Shown piece after piece: positions 20,733-32,464 of a DNA stretch of 64,000 nt. The notes beneath the pieces were generated by a model. The model ran no database searches. It was not told the origin of the DNA and saw only the letters and a program-made list of their open reading frames with translations. The translations under genes and the position numbers were made by a program. The stretch is from Galeruca laticollis (taxonomy: Eukaryota > Arthropoda > Insecta > Coleoptera > Chrysomelidae): contig OY998178.1 of the NCBI GenBank assembly GCA_963921935.1, positions 51,390,951 through 51,454,950 on the forward strand, in the 5' to 3' direction. The first letter of the stretch is position 1. The number at the start of each line of letters is the position of its first letter.

Positions 20733-22139
20733 ACGGGAAACATACTCAAGAAATGAAAAAAACTCAATTTATGAAAATCTGTTGTACTCAGTGTATGACT
20801 TGGATCCGTTTAATGTAATGGTAGAGCATGGTGAGCAAAATGTAGGTAACCTCCATCCGGTGGAGTTTGGTAAAATTTTACATAATTCGGGTATAAAAGG
20901 AGTCGAAAATATTGTAAAAAAAGGTAGAAATAGAGTATGTGTAACTGTTCGCCTACCAATAGACGCACATAATTTTAAGAAAAATGAAGAATTGCTAAAA
21001 AAGGGATATCATACGTTTATACCGGCAATGTTGCTTACTTGCCAAGGAGTGAAGGGAGTCGGAAGTAGTCTCTCAGAAGAAGAAGTTTTGGATAGAGCTA
21101 ATGATGAATCTGGAATAATGTATAAAGTATTAGAAGTACGTAGGTTAAATAGAAGGGTCCAAGACAAGGTTACCCATGAGGTGGCTTTTGTACCAACTGG
21201 TTTATATATTTTTACATTTGCTGGCAAAAGTTTCCCTAGGTATGTCAGTATATATAACAATAGATTGGAGGTAGGTACTTATATCAGATCTTTTATCTTA
21301 TGCTTTAAATGCTTCAGATTCAACCATACTGCGAAGCAATGCAATAGTAAAGAGAGATGTGAATTATGCGGAAAAGAGGATCATGATAAAAATAAATGTA
21401 CAGAGTATAAGAGTGAGAGATGTCTTTATTGTAGGGAGAGTCATTTAATTACTGAACAGCATAAAAATGTAGACAGTTGTGAAGAGCTCGCTAGACAAAA
21501 AAAATCAATGAAATCATGAGCTATCAGAATGTAGCCTATTATGATACAGGGGAACAAGTACCTAGGAAGAATGAAAGTTCTTTCGTAGGAACCATTCCAG
21601 ATAGAAGTATTAGACATTTTCCTAATTTAACAGTTAAAACTCCTGAAAATGAGCTAATTTCAATTAGTCAAAGAAGTGCAACAATACAAAGTAATAAAAG
21701 AACCCCGAATAGATCTTATAATGAGGTTACTAAAAACAAAAGAAGATGTCCTAGTAGCCCGGGATATGATAAAGATGTACAACAGGGATGTTACATGGGT
21801 AGTCCGTTGTACCCAACTACCCCAATCACAGGTAGGTCTACATATAATAAAGATTTACAAAAGAGTTCACCTTCAAAATGCGATTCTAATGAAGTAAATG
21901 TTAATGATATACGTGAGTTAGACCTTAATGAATATTTAGCGGATCAGAATATACCTGTAGATAATTTCATAAACATGTCTCAGATAATTTATGGGAATTT
22001 GAAAAAAAGGGGAGTTTCCCCATCACAAAATATGAATCCAAGTAACAATTTAAATTTAAAAATGGAAAAAAATAGGGGGGGAAAAGAAGATAATGGGAAA
22101 TCCATATCTGAACTAGATATGGAGCAAGATGAGTGGTAA
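20733..22139 (+). pseudogene. LINE ORF1, gag-like protein with CCHC zinc knuckles
   Basis: The frame is open from about 20733 (SIYENLLYSVYDLDPF) to 21519. A PRE/C2HC-like first half is followed by zinc knuckles CFKCFRFNHTAKQC and CELCGKEDHDKNKC (both CX2CX4HX4C) and a third, looser one (CLYCRESHL). The remainder (MSYQNVAYYDTG onwards, 21516-22139) is a polar tail in another frame. The two overlap at an ATGA. A run of eight A at 21499-21506 is the likely point: with one base fewer or more, the text reads RQKKINEIMSYQNV without a break. The protein would bind element RNA in a ribonucleoprotein. An upstream ATG frame (20651) probably held the true N-terminus before another shift near 20750. Confidence 0.85.
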
Positions 22140-22337
22140 GATTAAGACAAATATAATTGTAGTTTCTTGTTTCAATATTTTACCCCTTTTTATAAAATTC
22201 AGGATATTGCAGTGGAACTTGAGAAGTGTGAGATCTAACAATATTAATCTTGAATATTTAATTAATAGAGATGACCCAAATGTGATATTGTTGCAAGAAA
22301 CCTTTTTAAATAATGAAATGCAATGGAGGGTGAAAGG

Positions 22338-22383
<46 letters not shown>

Positions 22384-23450
22384 ACAGACAGATCGGAAGG
22401 ACATAATGGCATTGCAATTTTAGTAAGTAATAAATGTAAATCACGGTCATACAATTGAAACTTAGTAAATAAACCTTATGGTTTAATTACACAAGCCATT
22501 GTTGTTAATAAAATGTTAATTATAAACACTTATTTTCCCATAGATATTAAAATGAACAGACCTTTCTTAAGTGATATATGTCAGGAAATAGATAAATTTG
22601 ATCATATTATTTTTGCTGGCGATTTTAATTCCAAAAATTTAATATTTGGTAACAGTACTAATAATAGAAATGGTAATATTCTGGTAGAAGTATTATTGGA
22701 ATCGGGTTTTATTTGTGTGAATGACGGTAGTGCAACGAGAATTGGATAACCGTGTCAATACAAAAGTGTTACAGACCTTACGTTTTGCACAGGTAGGTTA
22801 GGGTTAGTTTGAAGATGGGATGAGACAAGGGAGACAGTGATCATTATCCTATAAAAATTGATTTCGAGATAGGGGGCGAATATAAAAATGATAATATTTA
22901 CGATAATGGCGAATTCCAAGTAAAAAAGTATAATACTAGAAATATAAATTGGCATGAGTATTATTTAAAATGTATAGAAATGGAATATCAAATGGAAGGT
23001 AAGAGATACAGGGATATTGTGGGTTTAATAGACGAAGCTTACAATATGGTTAAACCCAATAAAACAAATTATAGTGGAAATAATAGAAACAATGGTAATA
23101 ATAAAAGAACAATTAATAAATGGTGGGATAGGGAGTGTGATACAATGTTGGGAGAGAGAAGAATGGCGATACAAAGGTATTTAAGGGATAGCAATATGTC
23201 ATATATATGGAAAGTGGTTAAGGGTTTTGGTAGAGGTAATAATTATAATAGCAATGCAGATTTTATAAAGAATAATTTGGAAATTTTTTTGGATCTAGTT
23301 ACTTCCCCTGAAATTCCGAATGAAGGAGTAGAGATTATATCAAAGAACAAAATGGGGGAGGAGTTTAGTGTGAATGAGCTTAATCTAGTGTTAAGTGCAA
23401 GGAAAAAAGATAAGATGCCAGGGGTGGATGATTTAGTGTACTCACTGTTT
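22129..23450 (+). pseudogene. LINE ORF2: AP-like endonuclease and start of RT, broken
   Basis: ORF2 starts inside the end of ORF1 (11 nt overlap at 22129). The endonuclease is read in pieces: LQWNLRSVRSNNINLEYLI, DPNVILLQETFLN (metal-binding Glu), INTYFPIDIK and IIFAGDFNSKN (GDFN motif). It nicks target DNA for target-primed reverse transcription. An (AT)n run at 22343-22380 interrupts the domain, and stops follow at 22456 and 22747. A further open stretch, 22980 on, holds the linker (NKWWDRECD) and the RT start. No RT active site remains because the R1 repeat replaces it. Confidence 0.85.
22343..22380. repeat. (AT)n microsatellite inside LINE endonuclease
   Basis: About 19 AT units within the coding region, giving an artificial Tyr-Ile run in translation. 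Confidence 0.95.
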
Positions 23451-23885
23451 AGGGGACCAATTAGACAGGCTTATTTCATAACATTTTTGCATAAAACCCA
23501 AAATAAAAAAATTAGATGCAAAAGTAATAGAATGTTTTGAGATGTACAAGAAACGAAAGTAACATTTTGGCATCAAATCAAAAACAAAACAAAAATTGTG
23601 TACTTTCTTAAATAAATGTTTTAATGTACGATTTAGAGAAAAATGTTAAGTACAAAAGTTGTAAACGTTTTAACGTCTATGAAAACGCACAGTAACTTTT
23701 TTGCGTCAAATGAAAAACAAATGAAATACGATTTTTTTTCAAATTGTTTTTAGTGGGCTGATTTGGCTCATTAACGAACTCGTCCAAGATTTTGGCCTAA
23801 CCGATTTTTGTAGCGAGTTTTCTTTCGAACCGTCAATAAATACGCCCTCTATCGTGCTTACAAATTCCGTTATAACACATACATA
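23450..23885 (+). repeat. dispersed repeat R1, second copy
   Basis: Reverse-complement partner of 2640-3110. Its left edge (ACCAATTAGACAGGCTTATT) truncates the LINE RT. It ends near the TTATAACACATACATATG phrase. Confidence 0.75.
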
Positions 23886-24047
23886 TGTGGGGGGTGATTT
23901 TGGCATCAGGGAACACCAAAACGAAAAACTGCATTGAAATTTTTCCGAAGTCGCGTCATACTACTCTCTACAATAGCCCTATTTCATTCTGAAATAAGCC
24001 TTAAAATAGCCTGTCATTCATGTAATTGAATTTGAAATTTTCAGTCA

Positions 24048-24125
24048 GAGTAAATTATATCTCAGTGGTAGTATTGCTTGGTTTTGACGCTGTCGGTTGG
24101 GGTTCGAAACCAGCGAAATACATCA
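24048..24125 (+). other. tRNA-like segment, possible SINE head or tRNA relic
   Basis: CTCAGTGGTAG resembles the D-arm/A box, and GGTTCGAAACC 40 nt later resembles the T-arm/B box of a pol III promoter. GTTGG/CCAGC can pair around it. The acceptor and anticodon stems do not form properly, so it is not a functional tRNA. Confidence 0.4.
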
Positions 24126-24499
24126 TTTTTTTACTCTTAATAGGATTTTTATTCTCATTAAGATTTTTGTGTTTTAATTTCTTATTAATAATATAATTCT
24201 ATACGTTTTTAAAATCTGAGAACGAAAAAAGATATTTGATATATTATATTTATAATGACAGATATATAAATGTGATTTTTTTTAAATTAAGTGGCATTGT
24301 AAATCTAGTTCGGGATACCTTCGCGGGTTCATATCCTGATAAACCAATCCCTTCGGAAACAAGAATAAAAATAGTTATTCAAAATAAAAACAAATATGGT
24401 TCGGTATTTGTTCCATGCAAATCTTGTACAAATAGAGAAACATTTATCTAAAGTAGGAACCGAGAGAAATTGATTTACAAAATAACGAAGTACACGTAC

Positions 24500-25205
24500 T
24501 CTCATTATTCACCATACAAGTGTCCATAAAATATTTAGAAAAAACACAAATACAACTCGTACAAATGTTCGGTACATTATGAAGTTTTTGAGGAAGATAA
24601 ATTCAACCGAATGTTTTTTTGTGAAGTTATTTTGAATCGGATTCACAGAGACCAAAATTTTATTAAGAATATTTGTTTTTCCGATGCAAGTACATTCAGC
24701 ATAAATGGGTAACAAAATAGGTAACTTATTCGAAATTGGCAACAAGAAAACAGCAATTTAACCGTTCCCAATATCGTGAAGTTCTGAAAGTCTGGAATGG
24801 GATATTGGGTCCTATCATAGGTCCATTCTTCGTTGACGAAAAACTTATTGGAGAGAAATGTTTGGAATTATTAGAAAATAATATCGAACCTGCAATTGAA
24901 AAGCTTACTGGCGAGAGTGCTATTTGGTTCAGCACGATGGATGTCCGGCTCATTCATCCATGAAAGTAAATTACACGTAAATAAGGCTTTTGGTAATTGT
25001 TGGATAGAACATAGTGGACCAATGCATCGGCCAGCTGGACCACCAGATTTTGCACCAAATGACTTTTTTTATGGGGACACTTCAAATCTAGAATATACAA
25101 AACAAAACACCCCAATATTGATTTAGTCAAACGAAAAATAATTGAAGAACATGCGAAAATTTCGAATAAACAAATTAGTACATGGGCGGCGAAATTTTTA
25201 CGATA
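24500..25205 (+). pseudogene. mariner/Tc1-like transposase remnant
   Basis: Plus-strand fragments in changing frames: FSDASTFSINGVTKVTYS (around 24690-24735, first catalytic Asp region), NGILGPIIGPFFVDEKL then KCLELLENNIEPAI (24800-24890), NCWIEHSGPMHRPAGPPD (about 25000) and the tail RKIIEEHAKISNKQISTW. The order and text match DDE_3-type mariner transposases of insects. The middle Asp (the usual QQDGA) is lost or deleted. No terminal repeats were found, so the element is an old fragment. It differs from the long-TIR element at 7227. Confidence 0.8.
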
Positions 25206-27600
25206 AACAAGGTTTTTGTTTAGTATGGTGATTATGTTGAACATTTACTCTAGATGCATAGTTTTCTCAGTGTTTAGAGTCACATGTTGATTGCGACATT
25301 TGTTATTGTTTACATGAATGAATGAAAGAATTAAATTTTCTAGAAACAACAGCTCCAAATTAGTGACGTTATTTATTTAGTTTTTATATATGATAAACTT
25401 GTTTCTGTATCCGGTTTCGTTTAAATTATTGTATCTGCTCCAGCTGATTGATTAAAAAGCACAGAAACAGCGTTCTCAGCATAGACAAATCGAAGAGTTG
25501 CTCTCTATGATTCTCAGGGTAATTAGTGGCTATGCGTCTGCATTTGAAAACCTTAGTGAATACTTACTTACCAAGACGTGTTGAAAGCGTATATAACTAT
25601 TTAAGATGGTAATGCACTCTCGATAAATAAACACATTAATTCAAAAAGTATATTTTAAGGAGAGAAAAAAAATAATCGTGAGCGATAAATGTGCAAATAG
25701 TATTATAAAATATTTTCGAAGGTTACTTGGAATTCACATAAATACTTGAATAATGATCGTCGCAATTATGCATGATCAATCAAAGATTAAAATAACTTTA
25801 CGGTCGTAGATGTAATTAATTGTTTTCAACTGTCTCAATATTCTCACACTAATGCTAAACACAACATATTGAATACGTTTAAGTCAACTTTATCTTCATA
25901 GAAGTTTCAATTTATCTATGGAATTCAAATTGAAATAATATGAGTTGAGATCTATGACACAGGTGATAACAACACTTCAAAAGTTTGATTAAGGTTACTT
26001 CTTGAGTAAAATTAGGTAATTATGATACCAAACAGAGAATATTAATAAATGCAAAGATGAATCAAAAAGAAAATTATTAAAGGTAAGTTCTAGTTGTTGG
26101 TAAATTAAGAAGTCATGCGTTTATAGTTATAAACAGATCCAAACATTAAACGTATATCCCGATTTCAGGTTATCAAAATTCGAACTTACAAGTTTCCGGG
26201 AAACAAATAGAAAAGTGAGCTATTTGTATTTATTGTTCCGACTGTGCTGTGTTCCAGAGATGACAAATAGTGAACTTAATCTCCAATTTCCATTAATAAA
26301 AATTAGAGAGCTTATTGATCAGGCACCAAGTAATCTCTAATTTCTGCTATGAAGATTAAACTTCCAGGTAAGTACAGTTTATTTTATCATTTACTGCGTT
26401 CTTCGAGTCTTCTCCCTTTATTTTATATCTGACAGCTCCCTACATCAACTTTCTGTCAGAGTTGTTTGAATTACAATTTCTAGTATCTTTGTTTTCAGGA
26501 ACAAATGAACGTCGGACAAAATTCCTGCGAGGCACTACGCTACAAACGCCAAAGAGAGACTAAACCTGACAATTATGTCAAATTTGGGCTTAAATTCGTT
26601 ATTTCAACCTCAAATATTTTCCATAAAATATATAAAATTTCCTAAAATTGTCTAAAACATACGTATAAACAGCGGAAAACATTGTCTAAAAACGAATTAA
26701 ACTATTAAATCTAAGCATTTCTCTTGAAATCGTGTTTTATTACATTTCTAGTCTGTTTAACGTTGTTCGTATGAACATGTCTTTATTCTTGACTCATGTC
26801 TTGGTCTGGAACTTTTAACACTCCAATCTACCGACAGATTGTTTACTACACTCCCTTATATCTATTGAACACTAACTAAAAACGAATGGCGTTATCTAAG
26901 ATAAGAATACTCAGACAATTTATAAACGTTTTTGAAATTCCATCTGAAATGCTTTATATTCACTTCTCACAATTCATATGGGTCACCATGAGTTGTGTCA
27001 TATTATGAGATTGTTAGTTTGATGTCCTTAGTAAATCTTTCCATAGTGAATAGTTATCTAGAATTGTTAGTTTGAAAATTTCATGCAAAGTTTGCTATTT
27101 ATGTCACATGTTGTGACCTTGTTAGATAAACAATATTAGAGTGTAGTTTAAAGTAGCCCTAGATATTCTACAAATTCTAAAACTTGTAACTGGGTATTGA
27201 ACTTAAGTTCTCATGTCATAGTCATGATTCAACTATCTTTTAAAAGTAAAGGGTGATTATTTTATTGTTTACCTTCTTTTTACTATATTTAAAGTTAACG
27301 TCTCAATTCTTGTGCTGTTGAGTGTTTTTAATTTACATATGGGTATTATAATTAAAAAATAAACATTATCTATCTCATAATGCTGTAGGATAATTATTTC
27401 ATTTTTTTTTGGTTTTTTTATAATTCAATTTTTTTTAATTATAAAAAATTTATCTAACATAGACAAAGTAAATCGAACAATACAAAACATAATATACATA
27501 AAAGTACAAATTTAAATTTGATAATTAAAAAAAAAGTTACTAACTTAAAGGTGGGACTTCGTGCCCTCTTGCTCATTTTATTTTTATATATGTATATATC
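25206..27600. other. unassigned region with some clean splice signals
   Basis: No recognisable protein. On the plus strand there are four strong splice signals in order: AAAG/GTAAGT at 26083, TGTTCCAG ending 26257, CCAG/GTAAGT at 26368 and TTTTCAG ending 26498. They define a possible 110 nt exon (26258-26367). Short frames only: MKIKLP joined to GTNERRTKFLRG across the second junction gives a 23-codon ORF. It may be a noncoding or UTR transcript, or chance. Confidence 0.35.
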
Positions 27601-27609
27601 GTATATTCG

Positions 27610-28110
27610 TATATCGGAAGTGTTTAAGGGCAATCTCCCAATGTGTCTGAAGCGAAAGGCCTATAATCAGTGCATTCTACCAGTTATGACCTACGGAGCC
27701 GAAACTTTGACTCTGACAGCCACATCCGCTAAGAAGCTTAGAGTATCCCAACGTAGGATGGAAAGATCGATGCTTGGTGTGTCACTCCGTGACCGCATAA
27801 GAAATGAAGACCTAAGGGCGAGAACAGGAGTCACGGATGTTATCTATCAGGTGGCAAAACTCAAATGGAACTGGGCTGGACATGTGGCCCGCATGACAGA
27901 TGGACGATGGACAAAAAGGCTGCTCGAGTGGAGACCAAGGACTGACAAAAGAAACAAGGGAAGACCTCCCACGCGATGGACGGACGATATCAGAAGAATG
28001 ACTACAAACTGGATGCAGAGCGCTCAAGACAGAAGACAGTGGGCAGAAATGAGGGAGGCCTATATCCTGCAGTGGATGCGACAGGCTGATTGATGATGAT
28101 GATGATGATA
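27610..28110 (+). mobile_element. RTE-like non-LTR retrotransposon, 3' end
   Basis: The open frame from about 27620 encodes the C-terminal part of an RTE-type RT protein: RKAYNQCILPVMTYGAETL, RRMERSMLGVSLRDRIRNE, WNWAGHVARMTDGRW, and GRPPTRWTDDIRRMT, with stop at 28091. The element ends in TGATGATGATGATGAT, the usual RTE simple-repeat tail. The 5' part with endonuclease and RT core is missing, as in most RTE insertions (5' truncation). The remaining ~155 codons have no stop, so the insertion is fairly young. Confidence 0.9.
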
Positions 28111-28112
28111 TC

Positions 28113-28113
<1 letters not shown>

Positions 28114-28154
<41 letters not shown>
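28114..28154. repeat. (AT)n microsatellite
   Basis: About 20 AT units directly behind the RTE tail. Confidence 0.95.
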
Positions 28155-28160
<6 letters not shown>

Positions 28161-30346
28161 TATTTAATTTTCACTTTTACTGATGAGAATTTTAGATATT
28201 AGTATTTGTTTTTATTGTATTGTATAATTTCCTTTTTTTACTTTACCTTCGGCTAGCTCCTGATGATAATCTGTGAAATTTAAATTTATTTATAATTTAT
28301 ATGATAGTCGGCAGCATGAGACTCCTCCCTTTGAGTTCTGGACGCATATGTATAACTTTGATACACATTGAAATATTGAATTTTGAAATTTTTTTAGTAT
28401 GTTTTATTCCTGAATAAAATATATACCTTTGTTTTTATCGACTCCAAATATTATTATGGAATGAATGAATTAAGCACCATTTTCTAAATGTATTATGAAT
28501 ATTAAATAGAATGATAAAAAAATACCAACACTTCAAATTCTTTTTACATAAATTTTCCTTACACCGCTCCTGCATTCTTGACTGGTCATGCGCACTGAAT
28601 GTTTAGATTGACTGCGTCGGCGCATAGGAGAAACACATTCTCGTATATCGTTTCACAACGACACAAAACGTATGGTTCACAGTCGACGTTGTTTATATGA
28701 ACGTGTTCATAAATTTAACGTTTTTAAATTCATTGCAATAATCGATATATTATTAGAAATTACACTATACAGTTACATACATATACCAAAATGCGAGTAA
28801 AGTGAATGATGAATAGTTATAGAAATAGTTAAGCATGCATAAGAAGAAATAGAAGTAAAATGGTACTTTACGTGCAATATAAACAATGATGATGTGAAAT
28901 AAAACTTTTCACAAGTAAGTACAAATTATAACTATTATTAAAGTTACATGCTAATCAAAATTACATGGATATCCATGGATATGAAAAGGTATTCATCATT
29001 TTATTGTTTTTGGCCTTTTTTAGAAATTTTAATATGAACGTTCAAATAATATTTTTATTGTTCACTATTTCTTTCTCTTTGGAATTCCAAATTAAAAAAA
29101 CTTAAATACCACCGACCTTATTTCCAATTCTCGGCACTGTGGAACTGCTGCAAAGCGTCTCTTTTTCTTGAGAATTTCTTATCAAAGAAATACTCTTTCT
29201 GCTCACTGCACTTTATTACACGGTTTAAACAAAATTGATATTATGATTTCATAATGGTTTTTAACTCAAAATTATTTACTTTTACATAGTTTTCTCAAAA
29301 ATTTTGTAGAGGAGAGATACATAGATGCTCAATATTCTTCTACCAACGCCCGACCTCAATTTTTTTTCAAAATCAACAAATTTTTTCACATATCAAAAAC
29401 ACAGCCTCCTTATATTGTTTTTTTATTCGACAATTGTCAATTTGAGTGTTTTTCATGAAAATACAAAATTCTTTAATTAAAATTGTCCTGGAGGATAATA
29501 ACACTTATATAAATGAGTTTATAATGTCTTAGGGAATATATAAAATGTCCTTTACATGTATTAAAATCCCAAAATTTGTTGTAATTCCATTTTTATGGTA
29601 TTTTTATTTACAATTAAATATACAATTTCTACAACCTAAAATGATTATTTATATATATGGAACTGTTTAGTTTTCAATTTATGAATTTTTACTAATTTTA
29701 TTTTATATACACTTTTATTTATTTCCAAATTTACCTTTTATGTTTTATTTTCTATTCCAAAGCAATGATTTTAGGTTGGCAAGAAAGTCACTAGATTTTA
29801 TTACTTCCTGTTCATTTAATTTTATTTAGTTAACAGATTTCCATGACATATAATATGGCTCTGTTCCGTATGTCATATTTCATGAAGTTTTTCTTTTTTT
29901 TATAAATTCTTTTTCAAATTGTAAACTTTTACTACCATCGTCTGTGAATATCGCTAATCAATTAGTAAGTTGACTATTAATTCTTGTTATTTTAGGTTTC
30001 AAACAAACAACATTCTACTTCATCCAGATATTGACATGGCAGTGTACAGATGATTTTGAAAATTGTTGACATTGACTTGACCTTAGGATTTAATTATGAA
30101 GGTAAAATTTTTATACCATATTATAATGTTATCATTAAAATTTTATTCCTTATCCTTTAATCCTTTCCTTATAATTGGTTTTCTCAATATTTGATAATAC
30201 AATTGCTTACTTCATTCATTCGTTTATGTTAAATTTAGTTTTTAACTCGGTAGTGTCTAATGGTACACCCTACGTATTAATAAAAAATCTTTTTAATATT
30301 CAATCTCATACGTAATTATTTATATATATTAGAGGACTGGTTCGTT

Positions 30347-30348
<2 letters not shown>
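28155..30348. other. unassigned AT-rich DNA
   Basis: No ORF above about 60 codons with any recognisable feature on either strand. Homopolymer T/A rich. A slightly GC-richer patch lies at 28570-28700. Confidence 0.45.

Positions 30349-30410
<62 letters not shown>
30349..30410. repeat. (AT)n microsatellite, left flank of LTR element
   Basis: About 31 AT units abutting the left LTR. A counterpart lies at the right end of the element. Confidence 0.95.
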
Positions 30411-30413
<3 letters not shown>

Positions 30414-32361
30414 TTGGCTATGGTGTAATAAGAATGTTATACTTATTTCATTTTAGTTTAAATTTACTTTAAGTTTATTGTTTGCCCGGTATATTGATGA
30501 TTTTATATATATGATAAACAGTTTATATTAGTAACATGAAAACTTCTCATCTCAGGGTAGAGTCCAAGTATTTAGGATAAAATGATTTTAGAATTCTATA
30601 TATATTAGCGCCAAAGTTAATAAATGCTTTATATTTCAAAAATAAATTTGTTAATCAGAATATGTTACTTGTTCAATGATTCCAAACTAAATACGGTCCT
30701 GTCCTGCTTAAAACAAATCTGCATAATTCGATAGATGTCATTCAGAGCTTCTGCCTATGGCAAGTAGATGGTGCGCAAGTCACCAGATAAAATGAATAAC
30801 TGAATAACTCAAAAATAGTTTAAAAACGTTCTTCAAAGGAAAAAAACGATATTTAATTCAATGAAAATAAATACATTACACTTTTACAAGTGTTCTTGAA
30901 GAAATTCAACTATCTAAAAGGATGACTCTTTCATACAACATACACGCACTCTGGTGAGATATTATTATAAGGGTGAAATACAATTATACAACTTCATAAA
31001 CATATGATTTTTAGAAAATGGCGAAATACACTCCTAAAAGCGTCTATGCGTCACAAAATTTTAGTTCTTTGCATAAATTGGTAAGTACGCTTGACTTTTC
31101 GATATATTAATAAATTAACTTGTACTACCTTATTCACTTCACTGTTTTGTTTGTTCACCTCAATGATCCGTTTCTTTTATTTGTTTCAGATTCTCCTCCT
31201 GGAAAAACTCCATGCTGGCATTCCGTTTCTACCAGAACAGGAATCGATGCTGTATTTCATTCAAAGTCCAAGCAGTTTATATAAATTCCATTATTCAGTG
31301 TTTTCCAAAAGCTATTGTGGCTATTTTACATCCACAAGACACAAGACACCATATTATAAAATGAAAATCATGGTTAGTACTGTACAACATTCGACAATTC
31401 CTTTTTTAATTATTAATATAAACTTAACTACTTACACTGATGTATATCTTGTAAGTATAATGTATTTGTTCTTGAATTCTATAGTCAAATTTTTATCTTC
31501 CAAATAATTCCAAATGATTTTCTTTACCAAAGAGTTTTGCTGCTTACAAATTTTTCTTCCCAAAAATAAAAACCTCTAGTCAATAGCCCCCATAATCAAC
31601 AACCTTTTACATTCCGATTTTTTTTTCGTTAGCAACATAATTGTCGCCGATATGATCTTTTTTTAAATGTTTATTTACCAATCAAATTTGACTATTTATT
31701 TTATCACTCAAATTCTTCATTTCAACCAGTGAAATATTCATCCATTATATCAGGATATTGTATTCTAAGGTTTTTAATTGCTTAGACTTCCTATATTATT
31801 TTCATTCAATAATATTTCCTAGTATTGTTAAAATGACATTTCCTAACCTCTAAGTATGTATGTCAAATGAATATTCTTAATGTTTTAATAGATGACAGCT
31901 GTTACCTTTAAATATATATGCAAAATGAAAATTCGTTTTTTTATGAGTCATGTTCTCTGAAATTCAAATTATTATATACTTTTCTGCTCTGTTATGTCTA
32001 AACAGCTACACTAACTTACTTTAATGTTTTAATCAACAAATATTATGAGACTAGCTTGACTTTACAGAATAAAGCATTATTAGTTTCTTATCATGAACAA
32101 ATTCTGATACTTGATCTTTTTAATAAAAGTTTGGTTAATTTATTTCACATAAATTGTTTATCACACCTATTCGCAATTATCCCTACATTATACAGTCTGT
32201 CCTTTCTGTATGCCTTTTCTATCGAATAGTGGATCGTACAGATTGTCTCCATTCAAATGTTAAAAAAAATTTTTGACTTAAAAAAAAATTCTTCTAGATT
32301 ACAATGCACAATCTTAATTCTTTATTGTTTGATATACAGGGTGTTTCACTCTATAATAACA
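30407..32361 (-). repeat. 3' LTR of long-LTR element
   Basis: Direct repeat of 35288-37242. On the minus strand it begins TGTTATTATAGAGTG after the purine-rich AATTTAGGGGA. Inside, on the plus strand, is a conserved split ORF. Confidence 0.88.
31018..31507 (+). other. antisense split ORF in the left LTR (unrecognised)
   Basis: An ATG at 31018 opens MAKYTPKSVYASQNFSSLHK up to 31080, followed by GTAAGT. A pyrimidine-rich TTTCTTTTATTTGTTTCAG ends at 31189. Joining the two keeps the frame exactly (63 nt, phase 0) and continues ILLLEKLHAGIPFLPEQ to a stop at 31507. Another strong donor (GTAAGTAT) lies at 31451, also in phase. The reading is opposite to gag-pol. I do not recognise the protein. It could be a captured host exon, an LTR-encoded antisense gene, or chance. 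The second LTR carries the same structure at 35899-36388 with a few amino-acid changes. Confidence 0.35.
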
Positions 32362-32464
32362 TCCCCTAAATTTTGCGTTTATCATATTTTGATGTTCTGA
32401 AAAATTTTATGAACGCAAATTTTACCTTAAACATTTACTATTTTGCTTTTTCTTTACTTCTTCA

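Larger units (their letters stand above)
20640..23450 (+). mobile_element. non-LTR retrotransposon (Jockey/I-like LINE), 3' truncated
   Basis: Starts near a 5' region with an ATG at 20651 (MDKSNPPLDSGGGETLQN), then a zinc-knuckle ORF1, an apurinic-type endonuclease and the beginning of RT (KKDKMPGVDDLVYSLF). It is cut at about 23450 by dispersed repeat R1, so the RT core and 3' end are missing. Several frameshifts and an (AT)n expansion inside the endonuclease show that it is dead. Confidence 0.85.
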
